Assembly: GCF_001500065.1 (NCBI RefSeq)
Contig: NZ_LQIN01000011.1
Coordinates: 1-64,000, forward strand
Length of the DNA: 64,000 nt
DNA from: Mycobacterium sp. IS-3022
GTDB lineage: Bacteria; Actinomycetota; Actinomycetes; Mycobacteriales; Mycobacteriaceae
Direction of reading: 5' to 3'
Part shown: positions 32,729 to 40,888 of the stretch, one piece after another
How the letters are laid out: every line of letters begins with the position of its first letter
Position numbering within the stretch: the first letter of the stretch is position 1
The notes under the pieces: model-generated
Seen by the model: the letters and a program-made list of their open reading frames with translations, nothing else
The model's database searches: none
Told to the model about the DNA's origin: nothing
Program-made: the position numbers and the translations under genes

Positions 32729-34267
32729 CTATGGAGTCGCGACACGCTTCGGGTCAGGCGCGCGAGGCGCCACGACCCCGGGCAACACCACGGTGAATGT
32801 GGTTGAGCCGGGCGCAGACTGTACCGATACGGAGCCGTTGTGCGCCTGGGCGATTGACGCGACGATGGCAAGGCCCAGACCGAGGTTGCCGAACTCGCGG
32901 GAGCGGGACTTGTCCGCGCGGACGAACCGGTCGAACAGGTGCGGCAGTAGTTCACTGGGAATGCCGGGGCCGTCGTCGTGCACCACCAGCTCCACGCGCG
33001 CTGAGCCGGTGTCATCGACACGACGTGCGACGGTCGTCGTCACGGTGGTGCCGGGCGGGGTGTGGTCGACCGCATTGGTCAACAAGTTGCTGAGCAGCTG
33101 GTGCAGCCTCGCGCGGTCCGCGAGCACCCAGATCGGATCCTCGGGCAGCACCAGATGCCAATTGTGGTCGGGTGAGGAGACTGTGATGTCGCTGACGGCG
33201 TTGGTGGCCAGGTCACTGAGGTCGACGTCCTCGGTCAGCAGATCCTGCCGTTCATCGAGGCGGGACAACAGCAGTAGGTCGGCGACCAGCGCGGACATCC
33301 GGTTGGACTCGGCTTCGATTCGCGCCAGCGCATACTCCGTGGTCTCGGGCAGTTGGGCGCTGTCCTGCCGAGTCAGCTCGGCATAACCCCGGATTGCCGA
33401 CAGCGGGGTGCGCAACTCGTGGCTGACGTCGGCGAGGAACCGGCGCATGTTCCGGTCGGACTCGGCGCGTTTGGCCAGCGCGGAGTCGACGTTGGCCAGC
33501 AACCGGTTCAGGGCCCGGCCGACTATGCCGACTTCGCTGTCCGGGTCGGTGTAGGCGTCGGCGACCCGGATGTCGATGCGGTTCTCCGGATTGGCCAGCG
33601 GCAGCTTCGCCACGCTCGCCGCGGTCGCCGCGACCCGGCGCAACGGACCCAGGGCGTAGCGGACGGTCAGCAGGGTGCCTACGGCAATGACCAGCAGCGC
33701 GGCGAGGACCAGGAGGACAGTACTGACGATTCCTCGAGCGACCGCCTGGTCGGTGGGCCGCAAGCTCACCGCAGCCACCAACCAGTCGGTGCTGTCTATG
33801 GCCATGCCCTGCAACCGGTAGCGGCCGAGTTCGCCGAGCTGCATGTCGAACGGCGAGCCGTCGTGATACCAGTCGATGCTTTCGATGGCAGAGATCGCGT
33901 CGGGCGGTGCGGGTTCTGGCTCGTCGTCGGTGAAGACCGCGGAGCCGGCGACCTTCCCGTTGCGAACGACCGCGATCAACGACCCCACCGGCTGGCCGGT
34001 GAAGCGGATCAGCGCATGGGGGCCTTCCGCGCCGAACAATTGCGGATGCGTCTCGGTGTAGGACAGTTTGGTGTACGAATGCCTCAGTGCTGCCAGCGAA
34101 TTGGCCAGACGCTCGTCAGTGAGGTCGTAGGCGTAGTCGCGCAAGCTGATCAGGTGCAGCACACCCATCACCACCATCACGACGCCGACGACGCTGGAAA
34201 GGCCGAGAACAAGCCGCCGCCGCAGGGTCCGCGGGACCCACCATCGCGCTCGCCTGGTCGGTGTCAC
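32729..34267 (-). CDS. trcS: Sensor histidine kinase, TrcS-like
   Basis: Membrane kinase of 512 residues. Two spans (LVLGLSSVVGVVMVVMGVLHLISL and VSTVLLVLAALLVIAVGTLLTV) bracket an extracytoplasmic sensor domain of about 140 residues; a HAMP domain follows. The phosphoacceptor is His283 in FLADVSHELRTPLSAIRGY, and N/G boxes are LLSNLLTNAVDHTPPGT, DDGPGIP and GLGLAIV. M. tuberculosis TrcS is of nearly the same length with its His at 287, which together with the partner supports the name. GTG 34267 overlaps the regulator stop as GTGA. Confidence 0.85.
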   Translation of the reverse strand: MTPTRRARWWVPRTLRRRLVLGLSSVVGVVMVVMGVLHLISLRDYAYDLTDERLANSLAALRHSYTKLSYTETHPQLFGAEGPHALIRFTGQPVGSLIAVVRNGKVAGSAVFTDDEPEPAPPDAISAIESIDWYHDGSPFDMQLGELGRYRLQGMAIDSTDWLVAAVSLRPTDQAVARGIVSTVLLVLAALLVIAVGTLLTVRYALGPLRRVAATAASVAKLPLANPENRIDIRVADAYTDPDSEVGIVGRALNRLLANVDSALAKRAESDRNMRRFLADVSHELRTPLSAIRGYAELTRQDSAQLPETTEYALARIEAESNRMSALVADLLLLSRLDERQDLLTEDVDLSDLATNAVSDITVSSPDHNWHLVLPEDPIWVLADRARLHQLLSNLLTNAVDHTPPGTTVTTTVARRVDDTGSARVELVVHDDGPGIPSELLPHLFDRFVRADKSRSREFGNLGLGLAIVASIAQAHNGSVSVQSAPGSTTFTVVLPGVVAPRAPDPKRVATP

Positions 34268-35031
34268 GACGAGGGTCGGAGCATGTAGCCGATGCCGCGC
34301 ACGGTGTGAATCATCGGCTCCCGGCCACTGTCGATCTTCTTGCGCAGATACGAAATATAGAGATCGACGATGCTGGTTCTGCCGTCGAAGCCGTAGTTCC
34401 ACACCTGATCGAGGATCTCCGCGCGGCCGATGGCACGACCCGGGTTGCGCATCAGGTAGCGCAGCAGTTCGAATTCTGTTGCGGTCAAATCGATTGCGGT
34501 TCCGTCGCGGGTGACGGTTCGGCTGGCGCCGTCCAGCGTCAGCTCGCCGACCGTGATCTCGTCCTGCGGGGCCGCGGCGGTGTACTGGGCACGCCGCAGC
34601 AGACCGCGGATGCGCGCCACAAGCTCCTCGAGGCTGAACGGCTTGGTCATGTAGTCGTCTGCGCCCGCCGTCAACCCCGCGACCCGATCGGCCACCGAAT
34701 CACGGGCGGTGAGAAACAGTATCGGCGTGTAAGACTCCGATTCACGCACCCGCCGCAGAATCTGCATACCGTCGAGGTCGGGCAGCATGATGTCCAAGAT
34801 CAGCACGTCAGGCGCGGACGCGTTGAACTTGGCAACGGCATCTTCGCCGTTGTGGGCGATGTCGACCTGCCAGCCCTCGTAATGCAGGGCCATCTTGACC
34901 AGGTTGGTCAGAGCCAGTTCATCGTCGACCAGGAGCACTCGGATGACCGAACCGTCGGCGCGATAGATTCGCGGCAGTTTCCCCAAGATCGCTTGGCGGT
35001 GTGGAGGCGGCCGGGTCGGTTGCGATGTCAT
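34264..35031 (-). CDS. trcR: OmpR-family response regulator, TrcR-like
   Basis: Regulator of 255 residues. The receiver domain (about 31-145) has the acidic pair DDE, phospho-acceptor Asp80 in VLILDIMLPDLDG, the Thr in FLTARD and the Lys in MTKPFSLEEL. The C-terminal winged helix (about 160-255) includes TATEFELLRYLMRNPGRAIGRAEILDQVWNYGFDGRTSIVDLYISYLRKKID. M. tuberculosis TrcR has Asp82 and binds AT-rich DNA. Start ATG 35031 has AAGGGA 9 nt upstream; a longer frame to 35145 is possible but less likely. Confidence 0.87.
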   Translation of the reverse strand: MTSQPTRPPPHRQAILGKLPRIYRADGSVIRVLLVDDELALTNLVKMALHYEGWQVDIAHNGEDAVAKFNASAPDVLILDIMLPDLDGMQILRRVRESESYTPILFLTARDSVADRVAGLTAGADDYMTKPFSLEELVARIRGLLRRAQYTAAAPQDEITVGELTLDGASRTVTRDGTAIDLTATEFELLRYLMRNPGRAIGRAEILDQVWNYGFDGRTSIVDLYISYLRKKIDSGREPMIHTVRGIGYMLRPSS

Positions 35032-35087
35032 GGTGATACTTCCCTTGATACAGACGGCATACGAGGGTGGCAACAAATTCATATCCC

Positions 35088-35152
35088 GCGCATATAAACG
35101 GTAATTCATCGCATCGCAACGCCGAGTTGGTTTAGCCCCCAACATATATGCG
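35088..35152. promoter_or_regulatory. TATATGCG repeats upstream of trcR and the SulP gene
   Basis: In the 309-nt divergent interval (35032-35340), the AT-rich words GCGCATATA (35088-35096, that is TATATGCGC on the minus strand) and CATATATGCG (35143-35152) stand out. The same 10-mer recurs at 37745-37754. The second copy lies about 25 bp upstream of the SulP -35 candidate, a position suited to an OmpR-type activator. Binding by the TrcR-like regulator is inference. Confidence 0.45.
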
Positions 35153-35177
35153 TTCGGTATGAAGGACGACGATCTGC

Positions 35178-35206
35178 TTGCCGGGGTCCGGAGACGTTTC
35201 TAGCGT
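35178..35206 (+). promoter_or_regulatory. Putative promoter of the SulP-carbonic anhydrase gene
   Basis: TTGCCG (35178-35183), 17-bp spacer, TAGCGT (35201-35206). Transcription would start near 35213, giving a leader of about 128 nt before the ATG at 35341. I see no riboswitch or terminator in that leader. Confidence 0.5.
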
Positions 35207-35340
35207 GGTTCTTGGTGGACGACGGCGTCTACCCATCTGAACTTCGCATATCGCCTTCGGCCCCATGGAGATTCGTACGCCGCGGCCGGCCGATGGGCGC
35301 TCACTGAAACGACTTCGGAAACGATGGACGGGGATTGCCC

Positions 35341-37671
35341 ATGAGTAATGGCCAGCAGGTGGATGTCGTGGACCGACCGGTCGGCGACGCGCCCGCGCGA
35401 CCGGAGGCAACTAGCTGGCGGTCGGTGTTGCGGTACGACGTGCCGGCGTCGCTGGTGGTGTTCCTGGTCGCTCTGCCGTTGTCGCTCGGCATCGCGGTGG
35501 CCTCGGATGCGCCGGTGCTCGCCGGGTTGATCGCCGCGATCGTCGGCGGAATCGTGGCCGGGGCCCTCGGCGGATCGCCGTTGCAGGTGAGCGGGCCCGC
35601 CGCGGGGCTGACGGTTATCGTCGCCGGGCTGATCGGGCAATTCGGATGGGCAGTGACATGTGCGATCACGGTCTGCGCCGGCGTGCTCCAGGTGCTGTTC
35701 GGGCTGAGCCGCGTGGCGCGCGCGGCGCTGGCCATCTCACCGGTTGTGGTATACGCGATGCTGGCCGGGATCGGCGTCACCATCGCCTTGCAACAGGTAC
35801 ACGTGCTGCTCGGCGGCGAATCGAAGAGTTCGGCGTTGACGAGCATCACCGAGCTTCCAGCGCAGTTGTTGAACGTCGAAGGTGCCGGTCTGGCGCTTGG
35901 CCTCGCTGTCATCGCCGTGCTCGTGCTGTGGCCGCGCGTTCCCGGGCCCGTCGGCAAGGTGCCGGGACCGTTGGTCGCGATAGTCAGCGTCACCCTGGCT
36001 TCGGTGGTGCTTCCGCTCGACGCCCCGCGGATCACGATCGACGGCTCGCTCCTGGACGCGCTGCAATTGCCTGACCTGCCGGACGGAAACTGGGGCGCCT
36101 TCGCGGTCGGCGTGCTCACCGTGGCGCTGATCGCCAGCGTGGAGAGTCTGCTGTCGGCGGTGTCGGTGGACCGACTGCATGGCGGGACGCGAACGAACTT
36201 CGACCGGGAACTGCTCGGCCAAGGCAGCGCCAACATCGCGTCGGGCGCGATCGGCGGACTGCCGGTCACGGGCGTGATCGTGCGCAGTTCGACCAACGTC
36301 GCCGCTGGTGCCCGCACCCGTGCGTCAGCGATCTTGCACGGTGTGTGGTTGCTGGTGTTCGCGCTGCCCTTCGCCGGCCTCGTTCAGCAGATTCCGTCCG
36401 CGGCACTGGCCGGCCTGCTGATCGTGATCGGTCTCAAGCTCGTCAAGTGGCCGGAGATCAAGACGGCCCACCGCACCGGCGACTTGGCGATCTACCTGGT
36501 CACCATCTTGACTGTGGTGTTCGTCAACCTGCTCGCCGGCGTCCTGATCGGGCTGGCACTGGCCGTCTTGCTCGTGCTGTGGCGGGTGGTGCGGACGCGG
36601 ATTCGCGTCGAGCAGACGGGTGGCGATCACTGGCACGTCGTCGTCACCGGCTCGCTGACGTTCCTTTCGCTGCCGCAACTGACGCGGAAGCTGGCGGCCA
36701 TCCCGTCGAGCGCCACGGTGACGCTCGAGCTGTTCGTCGACTTCCTCGACCATCCGTGCCAGGAGTCGATTGCCCATTGGCAGCGCCAACACCAGGCCGG
36801 GGGAGGCACCGTGCACATCCACGAACTCGGACCCGTGGACATGGACAGCGCCCTGCACGGTCCCCCGGAGCGTGCACTCACTTCGCCGTCCGACCACCTG
36901 GCCGGCGTGCTGCCGTGGAGTTCATGGCAGCGCGACGGCGCTCCGAACCTCAACGGCGACGGAGCGAACGGGTCCAAGGGCAACGGAAGCACCGTCAACG
37001 GTCACGGAGCCGACGGAGCGCCGCCGTTGATTCTCGACGGGTTGGCCGAGTACCAGCGGCGCACCGCGCCGGTGATTCGGCCGCATCTGCGAGAACTGGC
37101 CCATGCTCAGCGGCCCGAGACCCTTTTCATCACCTGCGCCGACTCGCGCGTGGTACCGAATGTGATCACGTCCAGTGGACCGGGAGATCTGTTCACCTTC
37201 CGAAACGTCGGCAACCTGGTGCCGGCGGATCGCAGCGACGCCTCGGCGGAGGCGGCGATCACGTTCGCAGTCGAGCACCTCGCCGTCTCGTCGATCGTGG
37301 TGTGTGGGCACTCCAGCTGTGGAGCGATGACGGCGCTGTTGTCCGCACCCACGAACGGATCGGTGCATAAGGGTGGCGACGATCCGCTCAGCTCCTGGCT
37401 GCGACACGGTCGACACACCGTCAATGCATTCCGCGACGGCGACCATCCGGTGGCGTGGTCAGCGGCCGCTGCCGGGTTCTCTGCAGTGGATCAATTGAGC
37501 ATGGTCAACGTGGCGGTCCAAATCGAGACGCTGCAACAGCATCCGATTGTCGAGAAGGCTTGCCGCGAAGCTGGCTTGCAGGTCTTCGGTCTGTTCTATG
37601 ACATCGCCTCCGCAACCGTACTGAGGGTCTCAGCCACCGCTGTCGAGACATTGGCTTTCGAGAGCGTCTGA
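35341..37671 (+). CDS. SulP anion transporter fused to beta-carbonic anhydrase (Rv3273-like)
   Basis: Fusion protein of 776 residues. Residues about 25-430 form a SulP permease with 10-12 spans (LRYDVPASLVVFLVALPLSLGIA, GGIVAGALGGSPLQVSGPAAG), followed by a short STAS-like segment (VVVTGSLTFLSLPQLTRKL), a Gly/Asn-rich linker at about 535-560, and a beta-carbonic anhydrase domain. Zinc ligands are Cys599 (CADSRV), His657 and Cys660 (CGHSSCG), with the Asp601-Arg603 dyad present. The combination suggests bicarbonate or sulfate transport coupled to CO2 hydration at the membrane. M. tuberculosis Rv3273 has the same plan but lies elsewhere. ATG 35341 preferred over TTG 35335. Confidence 0.92.
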   Translation: MSNGQQVDVVDRPVGDAPARPEATSWRSVLRYDVPASLVVFLVALPLSLGIAVASDAPVLAGLIAAIVGGIVAGALGGSPLQVSGPAAGLTVIVAGLIGQFGWAVTCAITVCAGVLQVLFGLSRVARAALAISPVVVYAMLAGIGVTIALQQVHVLLGGESKSSALTSITELPAQLLNVEGAGLALGLAVIAVLVLWPRVPGPVGKVPGPLVAIVSVTLASVVLPLDAPRITIDGSLLDALQLPDLPDGNWGAFAVGVLTVALIASVESLLSAVSVDRLHGGTRTNFDRELLGQGSANIASGAIGGLPVTGVIVRSSTNVAAGARTRASAILHGVWLLVFALPFAGLVQQIPSAALAGLLIVIGLKLVKWPEIKTAHRTGDLAIYLVTILTVVFVNLLAGVLIGLALAVLLVLWRVVRTRIRVEQTGGDHWHVVVTGSLTFLSLPQLTRKLAAIPSSATVTLELFVDFLDHPCQESIAHWQRQHQAGGGTVHIHELGPVDMDSALHGPPERALTSPSDHLAGVLPWSSWQRDGAPNLNGDGANGSKGNGSTVNGHGADGAPPLILDGLAEYQRRTAPVIRPHLRELAHAQRPETLFITCADSRVVPNVITSSGPGDLFTFRNVGNLVPADRSDASAEAAITFAVEHLAVSSIVVCGHSSCGAMTALLSAPTNGSVHKGGDDPLSSWLRHGRHTVNAFRDGDHPVAWSAAAAGFSAVDQLSMVNVAVQIETLQQHPIVEKACREAGLQVFGLFYDIASATVLRVSATAVETLAFESV

Positions 37672-37705
37672 GTCTGAGCCGCCGGCCGCGAATTTCATTC
37701 CAATA

Positions 37706-37756
37706 ATATGAGCGCACATATATGAGAATTCATATATGTGCGCTCATATATGCGCG
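37706..37756. repeat. Perfect 20-bp inverted repeat plus extra CATATATG copy
   Basis: Arms at 37706-37725 and 37730-37749 are perfectly complementary with the 4-nt loop GAAT. Each arm contains CATATATGTGCGC, and CATATATGCGCG follows at 37745-37756, so three copies of one AT-rich word lie within 51 bp. It sits 35 nt after the SulP-carbonic anhydrase stop and about 85 nt before the next gene. The stem is not GC-rich and has no T-run after it, so a plain terminator is less likely than a protein-binding array or mRNA-end structure. Confidence 0.75.
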
Positions 37757-37839
37757 ACAAATGAATCCATGGCCATTCTTGCATACCGCCCGTAGACTTT
37801 AATTGTCGGTGAATTCTTGATTAAGTCGGAGGGCTGAAA

Positions 37840-38163
37840 GTGAACATCATTCGGATTTCGATTGCGTCGGCTGTCACGGCCGCCGGGATGGCAGCGGCAT
37901 TGGCCGTGGGAAGCGGGTCGGCCGTCGCCGCGCCAACCGGGCCGTCGGCGAATGACACCATCGCCAGGCTGCAAGCCGAGGGCAACAGGGTCGTCGTCAA
38001 CAAGGTTGGCGCCGGGCAAGATTGCTCCGTCACCTCTGTCCAGACGGTGCGTACGCCTCAGCCGCCGACGCCCCGGGGCAGGACGATGGGGGGCAACCCC
38101 CAGATTGGTAACCCCTTTCAACAGCACCCGCCCACTGTGCATGTCGGGGTGAAGTGCAGCTGA
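37840..38163 (+). CDS. Small secreted protein, function unknown
   Basis: A 107-residue precursor. The signal peptide IRISIASAVTAAGMAAALAVGSGSAVAA probably ends after AVAA, leaving about 75 residues with two cysteines (QDCSVTSV and the C-terminal VKCS) that could form one disulfide, and a proline-rich middle (TPQPPTPRG). GTG 37840 has GGAGGG at a good distance upstream. TAGACT (37793-37798) is a candidate -10, with the CATATATG array at about -50 to -100. Similar small secreted proteins are common in mycobacteria but I cannot name a family. Confidence 0.78.
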   Translation: MNIIRISIASAVTAAGMAAALAVGSGSAVAAPTGPSANDTIARLQAEGNRVVVNKVGAGQDCSVTSVQTVRTPQPPTPRGRTMGGNPQIGNPFQQHPPTVHVGVKCS

Positions 38164-38262
38164 CCGGATTCTTGTTTTGCCGTCGAGTGTGGGCTTGTTT
38201 CACGCCGAGGGAAGAAAAGTGTGCATTGATCCAACAGTCGGCGCATAATCGACCGTGAACAT

Positions 38263-38676
38263 ATGGAGTCGCGACACGTAAGTATTTGGATCAACGGCAC
38301 GCCGGAAGCGGTCTACGAGTTCGCCGCGGACCCTCGGACGTGGCCGCGGTGGGCTGCGGGACTCGCAGAGGGCGGCCTTCGCCAGACGGCGCAGGGCTGG
38401 GTGGCCGACTCGCCGATGGGTGAGGTGACCGTGGAGTTCGCCCCGCCGAACGAGTTCGGCGTGCTCGACCACGTCGTACACCTGCCGACCGGGGAAGCGG
38501 TCTACAACCCGATGCGGGTGCAACCCGGCGGTGTCCCGACGGACGCGGACGGACCTCGCTGCGAGGTGGTGTTCACTGTGCGCCGCCGTCCGGGGATGAC
38601 CGACGAGGAATTCGACGCCGACGTCTCGGCGGTGGCCGCAGATCTGGCGACGCTGAGGAAGTTGGTCGAAGATTAG
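38263..38676 (+). CDS. SRPBCC (START/polyketide-cyclase-like) protein
   Basis: Protein of 137 residues of the SRPBCC superfamily, a helix-grip fold that binds hydrophobic ligands: HVSIWINGTPEAVYEFAADPRTWPRWAAGL is the typical N-terminal strand and helix, and the sequence ends in the long C-terminal helix DEEFDADVSAVAADLATLRKLVE. No catalytic residues can be assigned. Ligand unknown. Its stop overlaps that of the convergent small membrane protein by 4 nt. Confidence 0.82.
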   Translation: MESRHVSIWINGTPEAVYEFAADPRTWPRWAAGLAEGGLRQTAQGWVADSPMGEVTVEFAPPNEFGVLDHVVHLPTGEAVYNPMRVQPGGVPTDADGPRCEVVFTVRRRPGMTDEEFDADVSAVAADLATLRKLVED

Positions 38677-38903
38677 AGCCGGCTGGAGCAGAGCGCGCTG
38701 AACACCAGCCAGGTGACCGTGCCGACCGCCGCGCCTGCGAGCACTGCGGTGGCCGCGGTAGTGGTCGCCACACCGACCACCAGCGCCACCGCCGCGCCCA
38801 GCACGAGGGCGATGAGTTTGTACGCCGGCCACGGCACTCCGGCAACGTTCACCTCGCTCCCGGCGCGGGCGGCCGTGGAGCGGAAGTCACCGGCGGTAGT
38901 CAT
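38673..38903 (-). CDS. Small two-span membrane protein
   Basis: A 76-residue protein with two hydrophobic segments (KLIALVLGAAVALVVGVAT and TAVLAGAAVGTVTWLVFSAL) in hairpin arrangement. No family recognised. A TATCGT hexamer on the minus strand ends 6 nt before the ATG, suggesting leaderless transcription, and a perfect palindrome (38928-38947) lies over the expected -35. It is divergent from the F420-type gene at 38991. I prefer this ATG; the open frame continues upstream but only as a shadow of the opposite gene. Confidence 0.68.
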   Translation of the reverse strand: MTTAGDFRSTAARAGSEVNVAGVPWPAYKLIALVLGAAVALVVGVATTTAATAVLAGAAVGTVTWLVFSALCSSRL

Positions 38904-38927
38904 GGAACCACGATAGCTCGTAATCAA

Positions 38928-38947
38928 TGTTTCGGCCAACCGAAACA
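38928..38947. promoter_or_regulatory. Perfect 8-4-8 palindrome between divergent genes
   Basis: TGTTTCGG (38928-38935), CCAA, CCGAAACA (38940-38947). It lies 24 nt from the start of the small membrane gene and 31 nt upstream of the -10 candidate (TAAGCT, 38979-38984) of the F420-type gene. The form is that of a TetR-type operator. No cognate regulator is encoded next to it. Confidence 0.6.
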
Positions 38948-38990
38948 CTGGATCAGGCCACCGGATTTTCAGCCGGTCTAAGCTGGTGAG

Positions 38991-39428
38991 ATGCCGCTTT
39001 CCGGAGATTATGAACCGAGCCCGTGGGATTGGGTGCGCGACCACGCCGACACGATCATGGAGTCGGGCAGCACCGACGGCGTAGAGATGAAGGGCAAACC
39101 CATCATCCTGCTGACCACGATCGGGGCGAAGACGGGCAAGATCCGCAAGACGCCGTTGATGCGTGTCGAACACGACGGCCAGTACGCGGTGGTGGCGTCG
39201 CTGGGTGGTGCTCCGAAAAACCCGGTCTGGTACCACAACATCAAGGCTCATCCTCGCGTGGAGTTGCAGGACGGCGCGGTGACCAGGGAATACGAAGCGC
39301 GCGAGGTCACCGGTGACGAGAAGGCGCTCTGGTGGGAGCGTGCCGTCGACGCCTGGCCCGACTACGCCGAGTATCAGCAGAAGACCGAACGCCAGATTCC
39401 GGTGTTCGTGCTGACCCCGATTAACTGA
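38991..39428 (+). CDS. Nitroreductase-family deazaflavin-dependent protein (Rv1558-like)
   Basis: Ddn-family F420-type protein of 145 residues. Signature segments are [57 protein letters not shown], the cofactor-binding core, and the C-terminal [11 protein letters not shown]. Located just upstream of ilvA as Rv1558 is in M. tuberculosis. Substrate unknown. TAAGCT ends 6 nt before the ATG, so the mRNA is probably leaderless. Confidence 0.9.
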   Translation: MPLSGDYEPSPWDWVRDHADTIMESGSTDGVEMKGKPIILLTTIGAKTGKIRKTPLMRVEHDGQYAVVASLGGAPKNPVWYHNIKAHPRVELQDGAVTREYEAREVTGDEKALWWERAVDAWPDYAEYQQKTERQIPVFVLTPIN

Positions 39429-39457
39429 AAACCGCAGGTTGGTGGCACCATTGACCG

Positions 39458-40738
39458 GTGTCCGCTGAACTGAGCCAGAGCCGGAGAATGTCGCCGCTGT
39501 CCGCGACCGACGTCGATGAGGCTGCTCAGCGAATTTCGGGCGTGGTGCTGCGCAGCCCACTGCAGATCAGCGACCGGCTCTCGGACGCCACCGGTGCGAC
39601 CGTGTATCTGAAGCGCGAGGATCTGCAGCCGGTGCGGTCGTACAAGTTGCGCGGCGCGCACAACCTGTTGATGCAGTTGTCCGCCGATGAACTGGCCGCC
39701 GGCGTGGTGTGCTCGTCGGCTGGTAACCACGCGCAGGGCTTCGCGATGGCCTGTCGGTCCATGGCTGTCCGCGGCCGCGTGTATGTGCCCCGCAAGACGC
39801 CGAAGCAGAAGCTCGACCGCATTCGGTTCCACGGCCGCGAGTTCATCGAGTTGATCGTCGTCGGCAGGACGTACGACGAGGCCGCGGCCGCCGCGTTGGC
39901 GGACGTCGCCCGCACAGGTGCGACGTTGGTGCCGCCCTACGACGACGTGCGCACGATGGCCGGTCAGGGGACGATCGCCGCCGAGATCCTCGACCAACTC
40001 GACGGGGAGCCGGATCTGGTGGTCGTTCCGGTCGGCGGCGGCGGATGCATCTCGGGTATCACCGCTTATCTGGCCGAGCGGACGAGTCGCACCTCCGTGC
40101 TCGGCGTGGAACCGGCGGGCGCGGCGGCGATGATCGCGGCGCTGGCCGCCGGCGAACCCGTCACGTTGGATCATGTCGATCAGTTCGTCGACGGCGCGGC
40201 GGTGAACCGTGCCGGGGCGCTGCCGTACGCGGCGCTGGCGGCGGCGGGCGACATGGTCTCGATGACCACGGTTGACGAGGGCGCGGTGTGCACGGCAATG
40301 CTCGATCTGTACCAGAACGAGGGCATCATCGCCGAGCCCGCGGGCGCGTTGTCGGTGGCGGCGTTGATGGAGACCGACATCGAGCCGGATTCGACTGTGG
40401 TGTGCGTGATCTCGGGCGGCAACAACGACGTGTCGCGGTACGGCGAGGTGCTCGAACGCTCGCTGGTGCACCTCGGACTCAAGCACTACTTCCTCGTGGA
40501 CTTCCCGCAGGAGCCCGGGGCGCTGCGCCGCTTCCTGGACCAGGTTCTCGGCCCGAACGACGACATCACATTGTTCGAGTACGTCAAGCGCAACAACCGC
40601 GAGACCGGAGAGGCGCTGGTCGGTATCGAGCTCGGGTCGGCTGCGGACTTCGAGGGGCTGCTCGAGCGGATGCACGCCTCGGAGATCCACGTCGAGGCGC
40701 TGGAGCCGGACTCGCCGGCCTACCGCTACCTGCTCTGA
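39458..40738 (+). CDS. ilvA: Threonine ammonia-lyase (biosynthetic)
   Basis: PLP enzyme of 426 residues converting threonine to 2-oxobutyrate, first step of isoleucine synthesis. The PLP lysine is in REDLQPVRSYKLRGA; SSAGNHAQGFA and the glycine-rich VGGGGCISG loop bind the phosphate; the SGGNNDVSRY block follows. A C-terminal regulatory ACT-like domain of about 90 residues (HYFLVDFPQEPGALRRFLDQVLG) suggests isoleucine feedback control, in the one-domain form. Start GTG 39458. The end overlaps a VapC fragment on the other strand by 13 nt. Confidence 0.94.
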   Translation: MSAELSQSRRMSPLSATDVDEAAQRISGVVLRSPLQISDRLSDATGATVYLKREDLQPVRSYKLRGAHNLLMQLSADELAAGVVCSSAGNHAQGFAMACRSMAVRGRVYVPRKTPKQKLDRIRFHGREFIELIVVGRTYDEAAAAALADVARTGATLVPPYDDVRTMAGQGTIAAEILDQLDGEPDLVVVPVGGGGCISGITAYLAERTSRTSVLGVEPAGAAAMIAALAAGEPVTLDHVDQFVDGAAVNRAGALPYAALAAAGDMVSMTTVDEGAVCTAMLDLYQNEGIIAEPAGALSVAALMETDIEPDSTVVCVISGGNNDVSRYGEVLERSLVHLGLKHYFLVDFPQEPGALRRFLDQVLGPNDDITLFEYVKRNNRETGEALVGIELGSAADFEGLLERMHASEIHVEALEPDSPAYRYLL

Positions 40739-40866
40739 GTGGGGGGCGAGGCGACGGCGACGCCCAGTCGGCTGGCGGCGTCGGCCAGCCGCCGGTTGTA
40801 GGTGACGAGCGCGCGTAGTTCGGGTGTCGTCAGCGCGGCCGCGAGGTGGATCGCGTCGACAGTACG
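40726..40866 (-). pseudogene. VapC (PIN-domain toxin) C-terminal fragment
   Basis: The minus-strand frame encodes TVDAIHLAAALTTPELRALVTYNRRLADAASRLGVAVASP, which is the last ~40 residues of a PIN-domain VapC toxin: the Asp of DAIHLA is the third acidic residue and the TYNRR(LADA) stretch replaces TxDxr. The N-terminal two-thirds and any VapB antitoxin are absent; upstream sequence in this frame is only a shadow of treZ. M. tuberculosis has vapBC11 at the same place between ilvA and treZ, but on the other strand and with a different sequence. Confidence 0.75.
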
Positions 40867-40888
40867 CGAAACACAGGTTTTGGGCTGA

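Noticed and set aside
32730..32746. 17-bp identity between 32730-32746 and 38262-38278 (TATGGAGTCGCGACACG)
   Set aside because: One copy is the 3' end of the trcS-like gene and the other the start of the SRPBCC gene; chance matches of this length are not very unlikely in 64 kb and flanks do not match.
37706..37756. Intrinsic terminator for the SulP gene
   Set aside because: The stem is AT-rich with no T-run; kept as a repeat and possible binding site.
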